DNA of 64,000 bases from NCBI GenBank assembly GCA_022432975.1, contig CM039508.1:46341646-46405645 (forward strand). Direction: 5' to 3'. Made by a program: the position numbers and the translations under genes. The notes under the pieces were generated by a model. It was not told the DNA's origin. It saw nothing but the letters and a program-made list of their open reading frames with translations, and ran no database searches. Shown one piece after another: positions 11,496 to 21,468 of the stretch (its first letter is position 1; each line of letters opens with the position of its first letter). Source of the DNA: Begonia masoniana. Taxonomy: Eukaryota; Streptophyta; Magnoliopsida; Cucurbitales; Begoniaceae.

Positions 11496-11660
11496 CCGAG
11501 CCTAACGAGCTGACCCTAAAAACTTTTCAAGCCGAGCCGACTCGCGAGCCACGAGCCGAGCCGGCCCAAAGAGCCTAACGAGCTGAGCTTATTTAAATAA
11601 AATTATTTTATATAGATATAATAAATATATTTATACTTTTATTTACAAAAAACTTTTATT

Positions 11661-12812
11661 TATTAAACTTTCATTAATAAACGAGTCTGGAAATGGAGCC
11701 GGAGGGCAACGGTCTGATGACCGTTGTTTGAGAGTTGAGAGAGATCGAGACCGAGAGATAAAAATCGAGTCGAGTCATCGAGTGGAATGGCCGATTTGTC
11801 GAAGTTTGAAGACTCCGAACTGTCGAAGGAGGGGACGGTCGACGAGTGGAAGGGCCGAAGACTGACGTCGAGGAATATAGGTACAGCCGACTTCCCGTAC
11901 ATCTAGATCTAGTCCCTTTCGAGATCTTGAGGTGTTAAACAACGGAGATCTGAGCCTGAAAGTCTGAAACGCATTCTTCGGAAGAGAGGGGGTCCACTGT
12001 CCAGGAAGACGAAGACGTCGATAATCGACGGTCAATTCATCGAATAGGCACTGCGCTATCGGTATTGGGTTGGCTAAGGGGGTCACCGGTCACTGGACTC
12101 ACTGCCTTGACACCGTCAGTGTGCTGGCAGCTGGGAATTTGGCACTGGCACTCAGGGAAGCCAGAGCGTAGCGGGCCCCGAGCTGAGCTTGATCGGGCCA
12201 GCTCGCGAGCAGGTTTGTGAAGCCCGGTCCTCGAGGCGAGGCTCGGCCCGACTCTTCAATGTGGACCCAGCCAAGCCCGCTTGTTACTGTAGCCAGCCCG
12301 CCCCTTTAACAACACTATCCCTAACTGGGCAGAGGAAGGGGCAACATCGCCCCTCCTGGGCGTTGCATCGCCCCTGTTGGGGGCGATGCACCTTCTTTGG
12401 CAGAGGGAGGGGTGAAACACGAGGGAAGTTCACCGAACTTTGGAGATAGTTCAGGCGCCGAAGGAGGTTCGTCGAACTTCGGAGGTGGTTGCCAGAGCGA
12501 CCACAGAGAGGGAAGAGGAATACACGGCGACCACAGAGCAACCTTGAGTGCGTTTGCGATCTCCTTCACCTGGCTGATCGGCGCCAAAGCTTCCCATGCT
12601 TCCTAGTTCCGAAGCAGGGAATACCACGGACGTTGGACGACGGGAGTCAATGACGACGGAGCGGGCCCCGAGCTGGGCTCGACCGAGCCAACTCGCCAGC
12701 TCACGAGCTGGCTCATGGAGCCCGATCATCGACAGGCTAGCGAGCCTGGATTGCCGAGCTCGGCTCGGCCTGTCGATGTGGCTCGGGCCAAGCCCGCTCG
12801 TTATTGTGATTT
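11661..12812. repeat. GC-rich degenerate transposon ends, two direct copies
   Basis: A GC-rich block at about 12168-12300 (GCGGGCCCCGAGCTGAGCTTG ... CCAAGCCCGCTTGTTA) is repeated in the same direction at about 12660-12805 (GCGGGCCCCGAGCTGGGCTCG ... CCAAGCCCGCTCGTTA). Both are full of GAGCCGAGC/GGCTCGGCC words like the hAT ends nearby. The DNA between them and at 11661-12167 has no recognisable gene; overlapping open frames reflect the high GC content. Probably remnants of hAT-like termini. Confidence 0.5.
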
Positions 12813-13313
12813 TTACGATTGTGAGTTTTGCTTCAAGCTTTGCATTTGAAGGAACAATTCTTGCCTATAGTGACTTGGCCTTTTTCTCATTAGGGATTTC
12901 ATATCTCTCCAAGTTGAAATAGGATCTTCCATTTCATGCCTCCTTTGAGCTTTTAAGTTGTCCCACCATAAACTAGCATGTTCAGTTAATTCAAGGGACA
13001 CTAGTTGTAGCTTGACTTTTTCAGAATAATTATAATAGTCAAAGACCTTCTCAACTTTGCCCACCCAATCAAGGAAGGTATTGTCATTACATGCTCCATT
13101 AAAGAATGGAATGGATAGCTTCACATGTTTCAAGTCCTCATTAGAACCGCCTATGTATGGAGGATTAAATTCATCATTCTTGAATTCATCATCTTCCCTA
13201 AATTCATTGTGTTGGTTCCTTCCTCTCGGAACTTTGGGTTTTCTTCTTGTTAAGGGACTTTGAGGAACAAGATCATTCCTTAAATCCTTCGCAAGGCCAT
13301 TAACCCCTTGCAT
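12813..13313 (-). pseudogene. Gypsy retrotransposon gag fragment
   Basis: A 166-codon frame with the retrotransposon gag (capsid) pattern: KLSIPFFNGACNDNTFLDWVGKVEKVFDYYNY, LELTEHASLWWDNLK, then PISTWRDMKSLMRKRF-like text and YRQEL. The region before the capsid is rich in basic and acidic residues (RRKPKVPRGRNQ), as in many Ty3/gypsy Gag proteins. No protease, RT or integrase follows on the same strand and the 3' end runs into GC-rich transposon ends, so it is an isolated remnant. Confidence 0.8.
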
Positions 13314-13667
13314 AATGCCCTCTATTGTTTGGTTAATGTCATTAATTTGCTATTGGTAGCTAGTCTCACCCTCTTTAGGGTTTGGAGCGTCAGGTTGATG
13401 AGCATTCTTGTCTCGGTTTTGATTATGAATGACGCCACTTTGTGTGATCATTTATCCAACCAAAGATGTACCAAAGTAGAGCAAATAAATCAATGAACGA
13501 GTAGTGCTATGATACTATTTGTAACATTTTCCAGTACAATATTGTCCATTATGGGCCAAAGCTCGCACAAATTAGTTCTTGTAGTTAGCCTCAAAACGAG
13601 TTGTACTAAGTAGGGATGAGAACTCTACTTATAAACCATGCATTTTTCACTCTCCCAAGTTAAGAAA

Positions 13668-13906
13668 CTCATTAGAATTCGATTTTGAAGACGATACCAA
13701 GAACAAAAAGTCAGTTTTGCAAACATATTATTTTTTGAAAATCGGCTAGTAAAGAATATTACGTGAGAAAAACGAATGTCTTGTATGACAATCATAACGA
13801 TGGGAACACTAATGCCATGAGCTTAGGGAATTATTTACCTAAAAAGAGTACTAATACCTACTTACTTTTCATCCATGAGTTGAAATTAACATTCACTTTA
13901 CCACTA
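13668..13906 (+). repeat. Dispersed repeat, second copy at 54872-55105
   Basis: The stretch from AAGAAACTCATTAGAATTCG through GAAAATCGGCTAGTA, TTACGTGAGAAAAACGAAT and CTTACTTTTCATCCAT to TTTACCACTA matches 54872-55105 nearly base for base, apart from small indels. It ends exactly where the PIF/Harbinger element begins, while the other copy continues with different DNA. No coding capacity is shared by the two copies. Its class is unknown. Confidence 0.75.
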
Positions 13907-14387
13907 AGACCATCTCCAACCAGTCAATGCCAAAATGCTATTTTTTTATACGAAAATAGCATCTTGCATCACTAAACAGTAATTTCATCTCCAACCCAAA
14001 ATGCCAAAATACTATTTTTTATACCAAAAAGAATATTCTTTACATATTTTTTCATACTATAATTTATATATTTTACACATTAACCCCTATAATTTTAATA
14101 TTGTACCAATTGCTCATACTCAAATTTAACATTTATTCACATAAACCAATAATATATAAATTAATATATATATATATATAAATTATTTATTTTTTATACA
14201 TGTTAATTTAACAAAGATATATATATTAATATTACCACTCATAAATAAATAAATAAAAACAACTGAAACTTAATTAAAAAGAAAAAGAAAATTACAAGTG
14301 CATAAAAAAAATACAACTAAAATATAAAAAAAAACTACAAATGCATAAAAAAAATACAACTTAAACATAAAAAAAAACTATATATAT

Positions 14388-15722
14388 TCAATCATCTGAG
14401 TTTGAATATTTCTCCCACAGATGATTTACAAGTGCATTACGAAGTGCAAAATGTGCATCTCTATCTCTGATTTGTCTATATCGACCGATGAAGCGTTGAA
14501 ATCGTGTATCTTCGTCTAACACCATTTCAACTTCAGGAGGTGATGTTTCTATTAGTTGCTCAATCGGTGCATTTAGATCACGTTCATCCTCAATTATCAT
14601 GTTATGCATAATAATGCATGTTGTCATTATGTCATGCAATACTTCTTTGTGCCAAAAACGCACGGGTCCTGCAGTGATAGCGAACCGCCCTTGGAGAACT
14701 CTGAAAGCACGTTCAACATCTTTTCGACATGCCTCTTGTCGCATAGCAAAATGTTTTTTCTTTGCACCTTGTGACTGTTGAATAGTTTGCACAATAGTAG
14801 ACCATTTTGGATATATGCTATCAGCTAAATAATAACCCATGTTGTATTCAATTCCTTGAATAACATAATTAGCTTGAGGAGCGATACCTTGAGTAAGATT
14901 AGAAAAAAGACGAGATGACTCTAACACATTAATATCATTATTACTACCTAGCATTCCAAAATATGCATGCCATATCCATAAATCATAGTCGGCAACCGCT
15001 TCAAGAATAATAGTTGGTGCACCACTACGACCAGAGTATTGACCAGCCCATGCTGTTGGACAATTTTTCCAACGCCAATGCATACAATCTAGACTACCCA
15101 ACATTCCTGGAAAGCCACGTTTTTCGCCAATATAGAGTAATCTTGCAATGTCATCAGAAGTAGACTCCCGTAAATATTTGTGTGCAAAAATTTCAACCAT
15201 AGCACGACAAAATTTTTTGACACATTCAATTGCTGTTGATTCGCCTATTTTAACATATTCATCAGTAGCATCAGCTGGTACACCATATGCCAATATTCGA
15301 AACACAGCTGTAATTTTTTGAAGCGTAGACAGTCCAAGTCTACCAATTCCATCACGTTGTTGGATGAAGTAGTTATCGTGTGCTTTCACTGCATCAACAA
15401 TATGAAGAAATAAATTACAAGACATTCGAAATCGTCTACAAAACATACTGTCGTTGTATCGTGGGTTTTCAGCAAAATAATCTGCGAACAAATTGCGATC
15501 TGCAGCTTCACGATCACGATTGATGACTATGTGACCAGGAATTGACCCACGACGAGGGTGTTCAATGTTTTCTTGATTGGAGTAGTGCGCCATGAACATA
15601 TTGTTCGTATTGATCATATTAACAATCAATTGTTCGGTACAATCGAACTCTTCCATACTAATAGCTGGTATAATGAAATCATCATCATTAGAAGATGATT
15701 CCGAGCTTAAAAAAGGATTCAT
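14388..15722 (-). CDS. PIF/Harbinger transposase (DDE_Tnp_4 type), 444 aa
   Basis: A single uninterrupted frame of 444 codons, a full length for this family. The N-terminal third has the RRGSIPGHIVINRDREA...FCRRFRMSCNLFLHIVDAVK region and a helix-turn-helix-like segment (LSTLQKITAVFRILAYG). The catalytic core is readable: GSLDCMHWRWKNCP (first Asp), LGSNNDINVLESS (second Asp region), YYLADSIYPKW, and RKDVERAFRVLQGRFAI (catalytic Glu). It would excise and insert the element, normally with the Myb-like partner encoded next to it. I see no frameshift or stop, so this transposase may still be functional even though its partner is broken in this copy. Confidence 0.93.
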   Translation of the reverse strand: MNPFLSSESSSNDDDFIIPAISMEEFDCTEQLIVNMINTNNMFMAHYSNQENIEHPRRGSIPGHIVINRDREAADRNLFADYFAENPRYNDSMFCRRFRMSCNLFLHIVDAVKAHDNYFIQQRDGIGRLGLSTLQKITAVFRILAYGVPADATDEYVKIGESTAIECVKKFCRAMVEIFAHKYLRESTSDDIARLLYIGEKRGFPGMLGSLDCMHWRWKNCPTAWAGQYSGRSGAPTIILEAVADYDLWIWHAYFGMLGSNNDINVLESSRLFSNLTQGIAPQANYVIQGIEYNMGYYLADSIYPKWSTIVQTIQQSQGAKKKHFAMRQEACRKDVERAFRVLQGRFAITAGPVRFWHKEVLHDIMTTCIIMHNMIIEDERDLNAPIEQLIETSPPEVEMVLDEDTRFQRFIGRYRQIRDRDAHFALRNALVNHLWEKYSNSDD

Positions 15723-16233
15723 TTTTGGTTTGTGAAAGAAGGTGGATAAAAAGGATTGAAGAATAAATTATGTGTACTGAAGATGGTTTAAGAAAGAAGA
15801 AAATGAGGAAACATATTTATAAAGAGTAGATAGGTGGATGCTCGTGACCAAGAGATAGCTTGTGGCTTTGAGAGGCGCCAAGTGGCACACCGGTGACCAA
15901 GAGGAAGCTTGTGGGCTATGACGGCGCCAAGTGGCAAGCTAATGGCCAAGAGATGAGCATGTGACTATGGTTGATCGAGAACTTGTGGCTAAGATGGAGA
16001 GGCGCCAAGTGGCACACCGGTGACAAAGAGGAAGCTTGTGGGCTATGGAGGCGTAAAGTGGCAAGCTAATGGCCAAGAGAGGAGCATGTGGCTATGGTTG
16101 ATCGGGAACTTGTGGGCTATGCATTGGGGTTTTTCTATAAATAGCGTACGTGAGGTTGCCATAAGTTACCATTCCATCTTTTTTGTTATTTGCTTTTTCC
16201 AATTCTTATCATCTATTTCATCACAAACTAAAA

Positions 16234-17278
16234 ATGTCTTCTCGAAGTTCTGGATATGCTAATATTGAAGATATAGTACTCTGTCAAGCGTATTTAACTG
16301 TTACCCAATACCCTATTACGGGTAGGTACCAGAATGCTGAGCGGTTCTGGTCTCGGGTTGAAGACAAGTACAACAAATAAAGACCTTCTAATATGGAGCT
16401 TCGTAAAGGTAATTCTCTCAGAAGTCGAATGCAAGTTATAAATGCGTCGGTGAAGAAACTAAAAGGTTGTGTGAGACAAGTGGAAAATACGCATCCAAGT
16501 GGTGCTTCAAACGCCGATATTGTGAGTTTTGTATTTTTTTTTCTATTATACTTACATTATGTTCACTATGATTTTTAGTTAACTCGAGCAAAACATTTAT
16601 TCATAGAGGACCCGAAGTACAAGAAAGGTTTTAAATTTGATCATGTTTGGGACATGGTTAAAGATTTTGCCATGTTGAAAGATCATGTAACAACTGCCAG
16701 AAATGCAATCGGGCGGCAATATGTAGTTGACGAGTCATCACAATCTGACAATCCTACACCTGAGACCTCTCATACAACATCTCCTGGTATTTCTGCATTT
16801 TCAATTGATTTAGATGACAATACTTCTGGCAGTACGTCATCACAACGACCAACTGGGGTGAAAAAAACTAAATTAAAAAGGAAAATACAGGATGACATGT
16901 CTGCTAACTTTAATATATTGGACAACAAAAATGAAGATTTGAAGATATTATTATAAAAAAAGTTACGAACAAAAGCAGAATCAAATAGAGGTCCAAAAAG
17001 AACAAATGCAGATGCAACGTCAAATGATAGAAATCAAAGAAAAGAATAGAGAACTTAAAATTATGTTACTAGATCCTAATAATATTAGTGATTCAGCCCG
17101 ACGCGCCTATATTGTTGCTGAACATGCGCGAATTTCACAAAAAAGTTATGACCAGCAACAACATGTGCCTTCAACAAGTAATGATTTTACATCTTATTTA
17201 ATAACATCGGAGGGTCTGGATCCGATCTACCACCCTATTATTAATATGTTAGCTGTATTGTGTCTATGTAATTTTTAG
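16234..17278 (+). pseudogene. Harbinger ORF2 (Myb/SANT-like, NAM-associated type), copy 1
   Basis: From ATG 16234 the frame reads MSSRSSGYANIEDIVLCQAYLTV...GRYQNAERFWSRVEDKYNK, the start of the trihelix-like DNA-binding partner of Harbinger transposases. An in-frame TAA at 16378 interrupts it; translation continues in frame with RPSNMELRKGNSLRSR to a short intron (16522-16578, GT-AG), then LTRAKHLFIEDPKYKKGFKFDHVW. A second in-frame TAA lies at 16954. An extra A just after it shifts the frame of the coiled-coil C-terminal part (QMQRQMIEIKEKNRELKIMLLD), and a lost T near 17192 shifts it again. Such partners help the transposase bind its ends and enter the nucleus. This copy is inactive as read. 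Confidence 0.88.
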
Positions 17279-17677
17279 TTATTTGATGTAATTTGAAGTT
17301 GAAAGTTATTTAAATTTGTGTATTTCTGTCATTTAAAGTAATATTATGTATTTTGTAATTTATGTTGTCTATGTAGTTTTTAGTTATTTTTGCAATTTGA
17401 AGTTAATATTTGTAATTTTATGAGTTGTTATGTATAATGTGAGAGGCGCCAAGTGGCACACCGGTGACAAAGAGGAAGCTTGTGGGCTATGGAGGCGTAA
17501 AGTGGCAAGCTAATGGCCAAGAGAGGAGCATGTGGCTATGGTTGATCGGGAACTTGTGGGCTATGCATTGGGGTTTTTCTATAAATAGCGTACGTGAGGT
17601 TGCCATAAGTTACCATTCCATCTTTTTTGTTATTTGCTTTTTCCAATTCTTATCATCTATTTCATCACAAACTAAAA

Positions 17678-18689
17678 ATGTCTTCTCGAAGTTCTGGATA
17701 TGCTAATATTGAAGATATAGTACTCTGTCAAGCGTATTTAACTGTTACCCAATACCCTATTACGGGTAGGTACCAGAATGCTGAGCGGTTCTGGTCTCGG
17801 GTTGAAGACAAGTACAACAAATAAAGACCTTCTAATATGGAGCTTCGTAAAGGTAATTCTCTCAGAAGTCGAATGCAAGTTATAAATGCGTCGGTGAAGA
17901 AACTAAAAGGTTGTGTGAGACAAGTGGAAAATACGCATCCAAGTGGTGCTTCAAACGCCGATATTGTGAGTTTTGTATTTTTTTTTTCTATTATACTTAC
18001 ATTATGTTCACTATGATTTTTAGTTAACTCGAGCAAAACATTTATTCATAGAGGACCCGAAGTACAAGAAAGGTTTTAAATTTGATCATGTTTGGGACAT
18101 GGTTAAAGATTTTGCCATGTTGAAAGATCATGTAACAACTGCCAGAAATGCAATCGGGCGGCAATATGTAGTTGACGAGTCATCACAATCTGACAATCCT
18201 ACACCTGAGACCTCTCATACAACATCTCCTGGTATTTCTGCATTTTCAATTGATTTAGATGACAATACTTCTGGCAGTACGTCATCACAACGACCAACTG
18301 GGGTGAAAAAAACTAAATTAAAAAGGAAAATACAGGATGACATGTCTGCTAACTTTAATATATTGGACAACAAAAATGAAGATTTGAAGATATTATTATA
18401 AAAAAGTTACGAACAAAAGCAGAATCAAATAGAGGTCCAAAAAGAACAAATGCAGATGCAACGTCAAATGATAGAAATCAAAGAAAAGAATAGAGAACTT
18501 AAAATTATGTTACTAGATCCTAATAATATTAGTGATTCAGCCCGACGCGCCTATATTGTTGCTGAACATGCGCGAATTTCACAAAAAAGTTATGACCAGC
18601 AACAACATGTGCCTTCAACAAGTAATGATTTTACATCTTTATTTAATAACATCGGAGGGTCTGGATCCGATCTACCACCCTATTATTAA
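17678..18689 (+). pseudogene. Harbinger ORF2 (Myb/SANT-like), copy 2
   Basis: Second copy of the same gene, from ATG 17678 to the natural end at 18689 (GSGSDLPPYY, stop). It shares both nonsense codons of copy 1 (17822 and 18399) but lacks the two frameshifts, so the coiled-coil tail is in frame to the end. The shared stops must predate the duplication; the frameshifts of copy 1 came later. The intron is also shared, one T longer. Without stop-codon readthrough neither copy gives a full protein. Confidence 0.88.
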
Positions 18690-19275
18690 TATGTTAGCTG
18701 TATTGTGTCTATGTAATTTTTAGTTATTTGATGTAATTTGAAGTTGAAAGTTATTTAAATTTGTGTAATTTCTGTCATTTAAAGTAATATTTATGTATTT
18801 TGTAATTTATGTTGTCTATGTAGTTTTTAGTTATTTTTGCAATTTGAAGTTAATATTTGTAATTTTATTGAGTTTGTTATGTATAATGTGGTTGTAATTT
18901 TTTTTTTTTAGGAATATGTAATTTTGAGTTGTATTAATATCAATACAACTATCTTATTTTATGTAAAATATCAAATAAGTCAAATTTTTAGGAATATTAA
19001 ATTTAATATTAATTATTTTTAATATCTTTTAACATTTTAACTAGTACTAATTACAACAATTAGATTATTAAATATCATATTGAAATAAATTAATACATAA
19101 ATTAAAAAAAGGATATATTTACAATTTAAAATAAATAGAAGGACTAAAAAAAAAAATAGCATGGATGAACAGTGGTGATGTAAATTTGCATCATCACTAT
19201 TCATGTTTGGATCAAAATGGCATTATGCCATTTATTTTGGCATCCCATTGGAGCTTGGATGATGCATTTTCTCAA

Positions 19276-20173
19276 ATTTGAGAAACATTCCTTGTTATAT
19301 TCACTGCCCCTAATTTCAATTATGTAATTGAAAATCATATTCTAGGTCAGCATTTGCCCTTCTTGTACTAAAAATAGTTAGGGTTCTTGTTTTTCATTGG
19401 AATCCTTGTTATCTTTGCTACTTTAGACTTATTTTTTGCTCTTCTGATTTGAAGATAGAATTTGGCCTCCAAATTTTTGTTGTTCTTCTCTGCAACTTAA
19501 TATATTTTAGGATTAAATTGTTGTTGTTCTTATTTGAATTTGGTGATGTTTTAGAGTTAAAATTAGAATCTTTGGACGATAATGTCTAAGGAACATCCTC
19601 CAAAATGAGATGGCTCTGCCTCTCCCATTTCCCCCCTCTGTATTCTTATTCTCCAAGATGGTTTCTCCTGGATTTGAACCTCTGGCCACTTGAGAGCTTT
19701 AGGGTTGAAATTCCGGTTGCCCATCATAGAGAAGAAGAGTACCAAATTGACAAATCGCCGGCTGGAATCTCATTTTAAAAGATGTTTATGTAAGAGTTAA
19801 GTGACCAAAATTCTTTTGGGTCATGCCAACGGATTCAAATTTCAAATCTTAGTTAGGGTTTTGTATTTTTCTATAAATGTGTAAGCTAGAGTTGTAAAAA
19901 TTATAGTTGTATTTCGATTGTGTAATTGAATATTCTGCTCTATTCTAGGTTTCCTTTTTCCGGAAGGGTTTTTTTTTTTCATGTAAATTCGTGTCTCAAT
20001 TTCATGTTTTTCTTTTTCTTGCATTGTTCGAAGTTCTAAGAGTTACTATGATAGATGGATAGATCGTGAATAGGTCCATCAATTTCTATGCATATTCTCA
20101 TAGAATGACTATATTTCTTATTGTAATGTTAGGTAAGTTTGTTAATTTTTCCACTTGTCGCAGCTTCTAGTCC
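19276..20173. other. Non-coding spacer
   Basis: AT-rich DNA between the Harbinger element and the ORF at 20174. I recognise no gene, RNA or repeat; the open frames are short and of low complexity. Confidence 0.45.
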
Positions 20174-20512
20174 ATGAAGTCGTTCGACGATAAAGTCAAA
20201 TCGTGCCTACGAGAACACATTCAATCTCTGAGAATCCTTAACGAGAAGCTGAGTGAGCTCGACGCACAACTCAAGGACTTACGCAGAAAAGGGTTAGACG
20301 AAGAATTCCTACTCGAGGAAATACAAAATGTTCGGAATGGAGTCAAAAGGATATACTGCAATGCCAAATATAGCATAATAAAAGAAGTCAAAAAGCTAAA
20401 CAGAGAAGGAAGGGCTTCCGATAGAAGATATGGTGAGTCATCGGGGGATTATAATGCTCGCCATCACTACGATGAAGTTGATATCGATGATGCCGATGAT
20501 ACGTACATGTAG
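20174..20512 (+). CDS. Hypothetical coiled-coil protein, 112 aa
   Basis: ATG 20174 opens a 112-codon frame whose composition differs from the surrounding AT-rich DNA. Residues 10-45 (REHIQSLRILNEKLSELDAQLKDLRRKGLDEEFLLEEIQ in parts) form a charged heptad-like helix; a basic stretch (IIKEVKKLNREGRASDRR) follows, and the C-terminus is acidic and Tyr/His-rich (HHYDEVDIDDADDTYM). There is no signal peptide or membrane segment. I do not recognise the family. It could be a small host gene or a captured exon. The nearest coding remnant downstream is a CC-NB-LRR fragment at 21053. Confidence 0.4.
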   Translation: MKSFDDKVKSCLREHIQSLRILNEKLSELDAQLKDLRRKGLDEEFLLEEIQNVRNGVKRIYCNAKYSIIKEVKKLNREGRASDRRYGESSGDYNARHHYDEVDIDDADDTYM

Positions 20513-21052
20513 TGAAGAGTATTCAATTGTTGCTTTGTAGACATTGAATGTGTTTTTACTGAGCGGATTATTGCTCAAAAGTGTGTTTGATTTTTCATAA
20601 CGAATACTTATCGTGTTAAATTACCACTAATCGGGATTATATAGTATAATCTCCATAAAGCACTATTCAATACCATTATGGTTTTAATCCATCGGAAATT
20701 CGAGATCTCAAAGGAGTAATCATAAATAAAAAAGATGAGACTTGTAACAATCGTTACTTTTGTATCACGTGTTTATATTAATTTTGATATACACTGCAAG
20801 ATAACTCCGATCAAATAAGCTAATCAAGACAACGTAGACTTGGTAAACTATGTCGTTGGTTTTTTCTAAACATTTGGAATTTACTAGATAATCATTGGCA
20901 TTTGAAGGTGCTTTTATCTTATCAAATCCATCTATTGCTGGTTTCAAGAAGATAACTTTTTGGGTCTGCCGAAACGGTTTATCAGGTAAGACCTTTTTTT
21001 TTTAATCAATGGCGGATTCTCCAACATCCATGCTCTTTTGATTTCCAGGTTG

Positions 21053-21220
21053 ATGAAATTCTTAGTTGCAGGTTGCAGTGAGATAATGGACGCAGTTTTA
21101 CGGGCTATAGTGAATCCAATAACCAGATGCTTTGAAATCAAAGAAAATATGAACAAACTCACACAAAAAGAAAGAGAGCTGAACAGCCGGAGTGAAGACG
21201 TGAAAGTTGAAATTAAGTAA
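21053..21220 (+). pseudogene. CC-NB-LRR N-terminal (coiled-coil) fragment
   Basis: The frame MKFLVAGCSEIMDAVLRAIVNPITRCF, then ENMNKLTQKERELNSRSEDVK, is the N-terminal coiled-coil pattern of RPS2/RPS5-type resistance proteins (helix, then a LxxKxxELxxRxxDVK register). It stops at 21220, and 80 bp later a copia LTR begins (21303). No P-loop follows, so it is only the first part of such a gene. A larger member of the family lies at 49.9-52.4 kb on the minus strand. Confidence 0.6.
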
Positions 21221-21302
21221 GACAAGACTTGAATCGGCCGATGATCGAAGAAGGAGAAGGAAGGTGAGAATGGCGGGGTTGGAGAGAGGAGAAGAAGAGA
21301 GG

Positions 21303-21455
21303 TGTCAGGAAATGATTTCTCTGTATATTTCTTATCAACCGAAGTTCTTACATATTGTGTACAAAGAAGAATGATTTTGTAAAGTAACCAACAATACAAA
21401 CCAAAACTACGACCACAACTAAACTAACTAAACTACAACAGTAGATGTCTTAACA
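21303..21455 (-). mobile_element. Copia 3' LTR, 153 bp
   Basis: On the minus strand the sequence runs TGTTAAGACATC...TTTCCTGACA, a TG...CA unit of 153 bp. It directly follows a purine tract (CTTGAGGGGGGA, 21456-21467 on the plus strand as complement) that serves as the polypurine tract. Very short LTRs like this occur in some copia (Ale/Retrofit-like) lineages. The matching 5' LTR is missing. Confidence 0.7.
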
Positions 21456-21468
21456 TCCCCCCTCAAGA

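Larger units (their letters stand above)
9762..11660 (+). mobile_element. hAT-like element end with GC-rich subterminal repeats, interrupted by a solo LTR
   Basis: From 9762 the sequence starts TAGAGATG and continues with repeated CGAGCCGAG-type units. The same start and subterminal style appear at 43087, where hAT transposase remnants follow. The unit is interrupted at 9819 by a solo LTR and resumes at 11496 with CCGAGCCTAACGAGCTG, then becomes AT-rich by 11590. The 5-bp duplication CCGAG on both sides of the solo LTR shows the two halves were once joined. No transposase is visible here, so it is a non-autonomous or truncated copy. Its right end was not found. Confidence 0.55.
15997..18890 (+). 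repeat. Near-identical 1.44-kb tandem duplication inside the Harbinger element
   Basis: The unit starting GAGAGGCGCCAAGTGGCACA at 15997 is repeated at 17441 (period 1,444 bp); the second copy ends near 18890 (1,450 bp). The copies differ mainly by a few single-base indels in homopolymers. The junction has a micro-homology block, GAGAGGCGCCAAGTGGCACACCGGTGAC, which also occurs at about 15868. That points to unequal exchange between short promoter-proximal repeats as the cause. Each copy carries promoter-like DNA (CTATAAATAG near 16135 and 17579) and one ORF2 gene. Confidence 0.95.
13907..19275 (-). mobile_element. PIF/Harbinger DNA transposon
   Basis: Two genes of the PIF/Harbinger superfamily lie between related ends: a DDE transposase (minus strand, 14388-15722) and a Myb/SANT-like partner (plus strand, duplicated, 16234-18689), in the divergent arrangement usual for the group. 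The left end (13908-14030) has CCATCTCCAACC...AATGCCAAAAT twice; the right end (19150-19265) has the reverse-complement type TTTTGGCATCCCATTGGAG, giving imperfect terminal inverted repeats of about 100 bp. A TWA target duplication is not certain: TAA is present on the left, but I could not place it on the right. Confidence 0.85.

Noticed and set aside
12189..12922. Overlapping GC-rich open frames on both strands
   Set aside because: They come from GC-rich hAT-type subterminal repeats with few stop codons. The only supported coding remnant nearby is the gag fragment from 12813.
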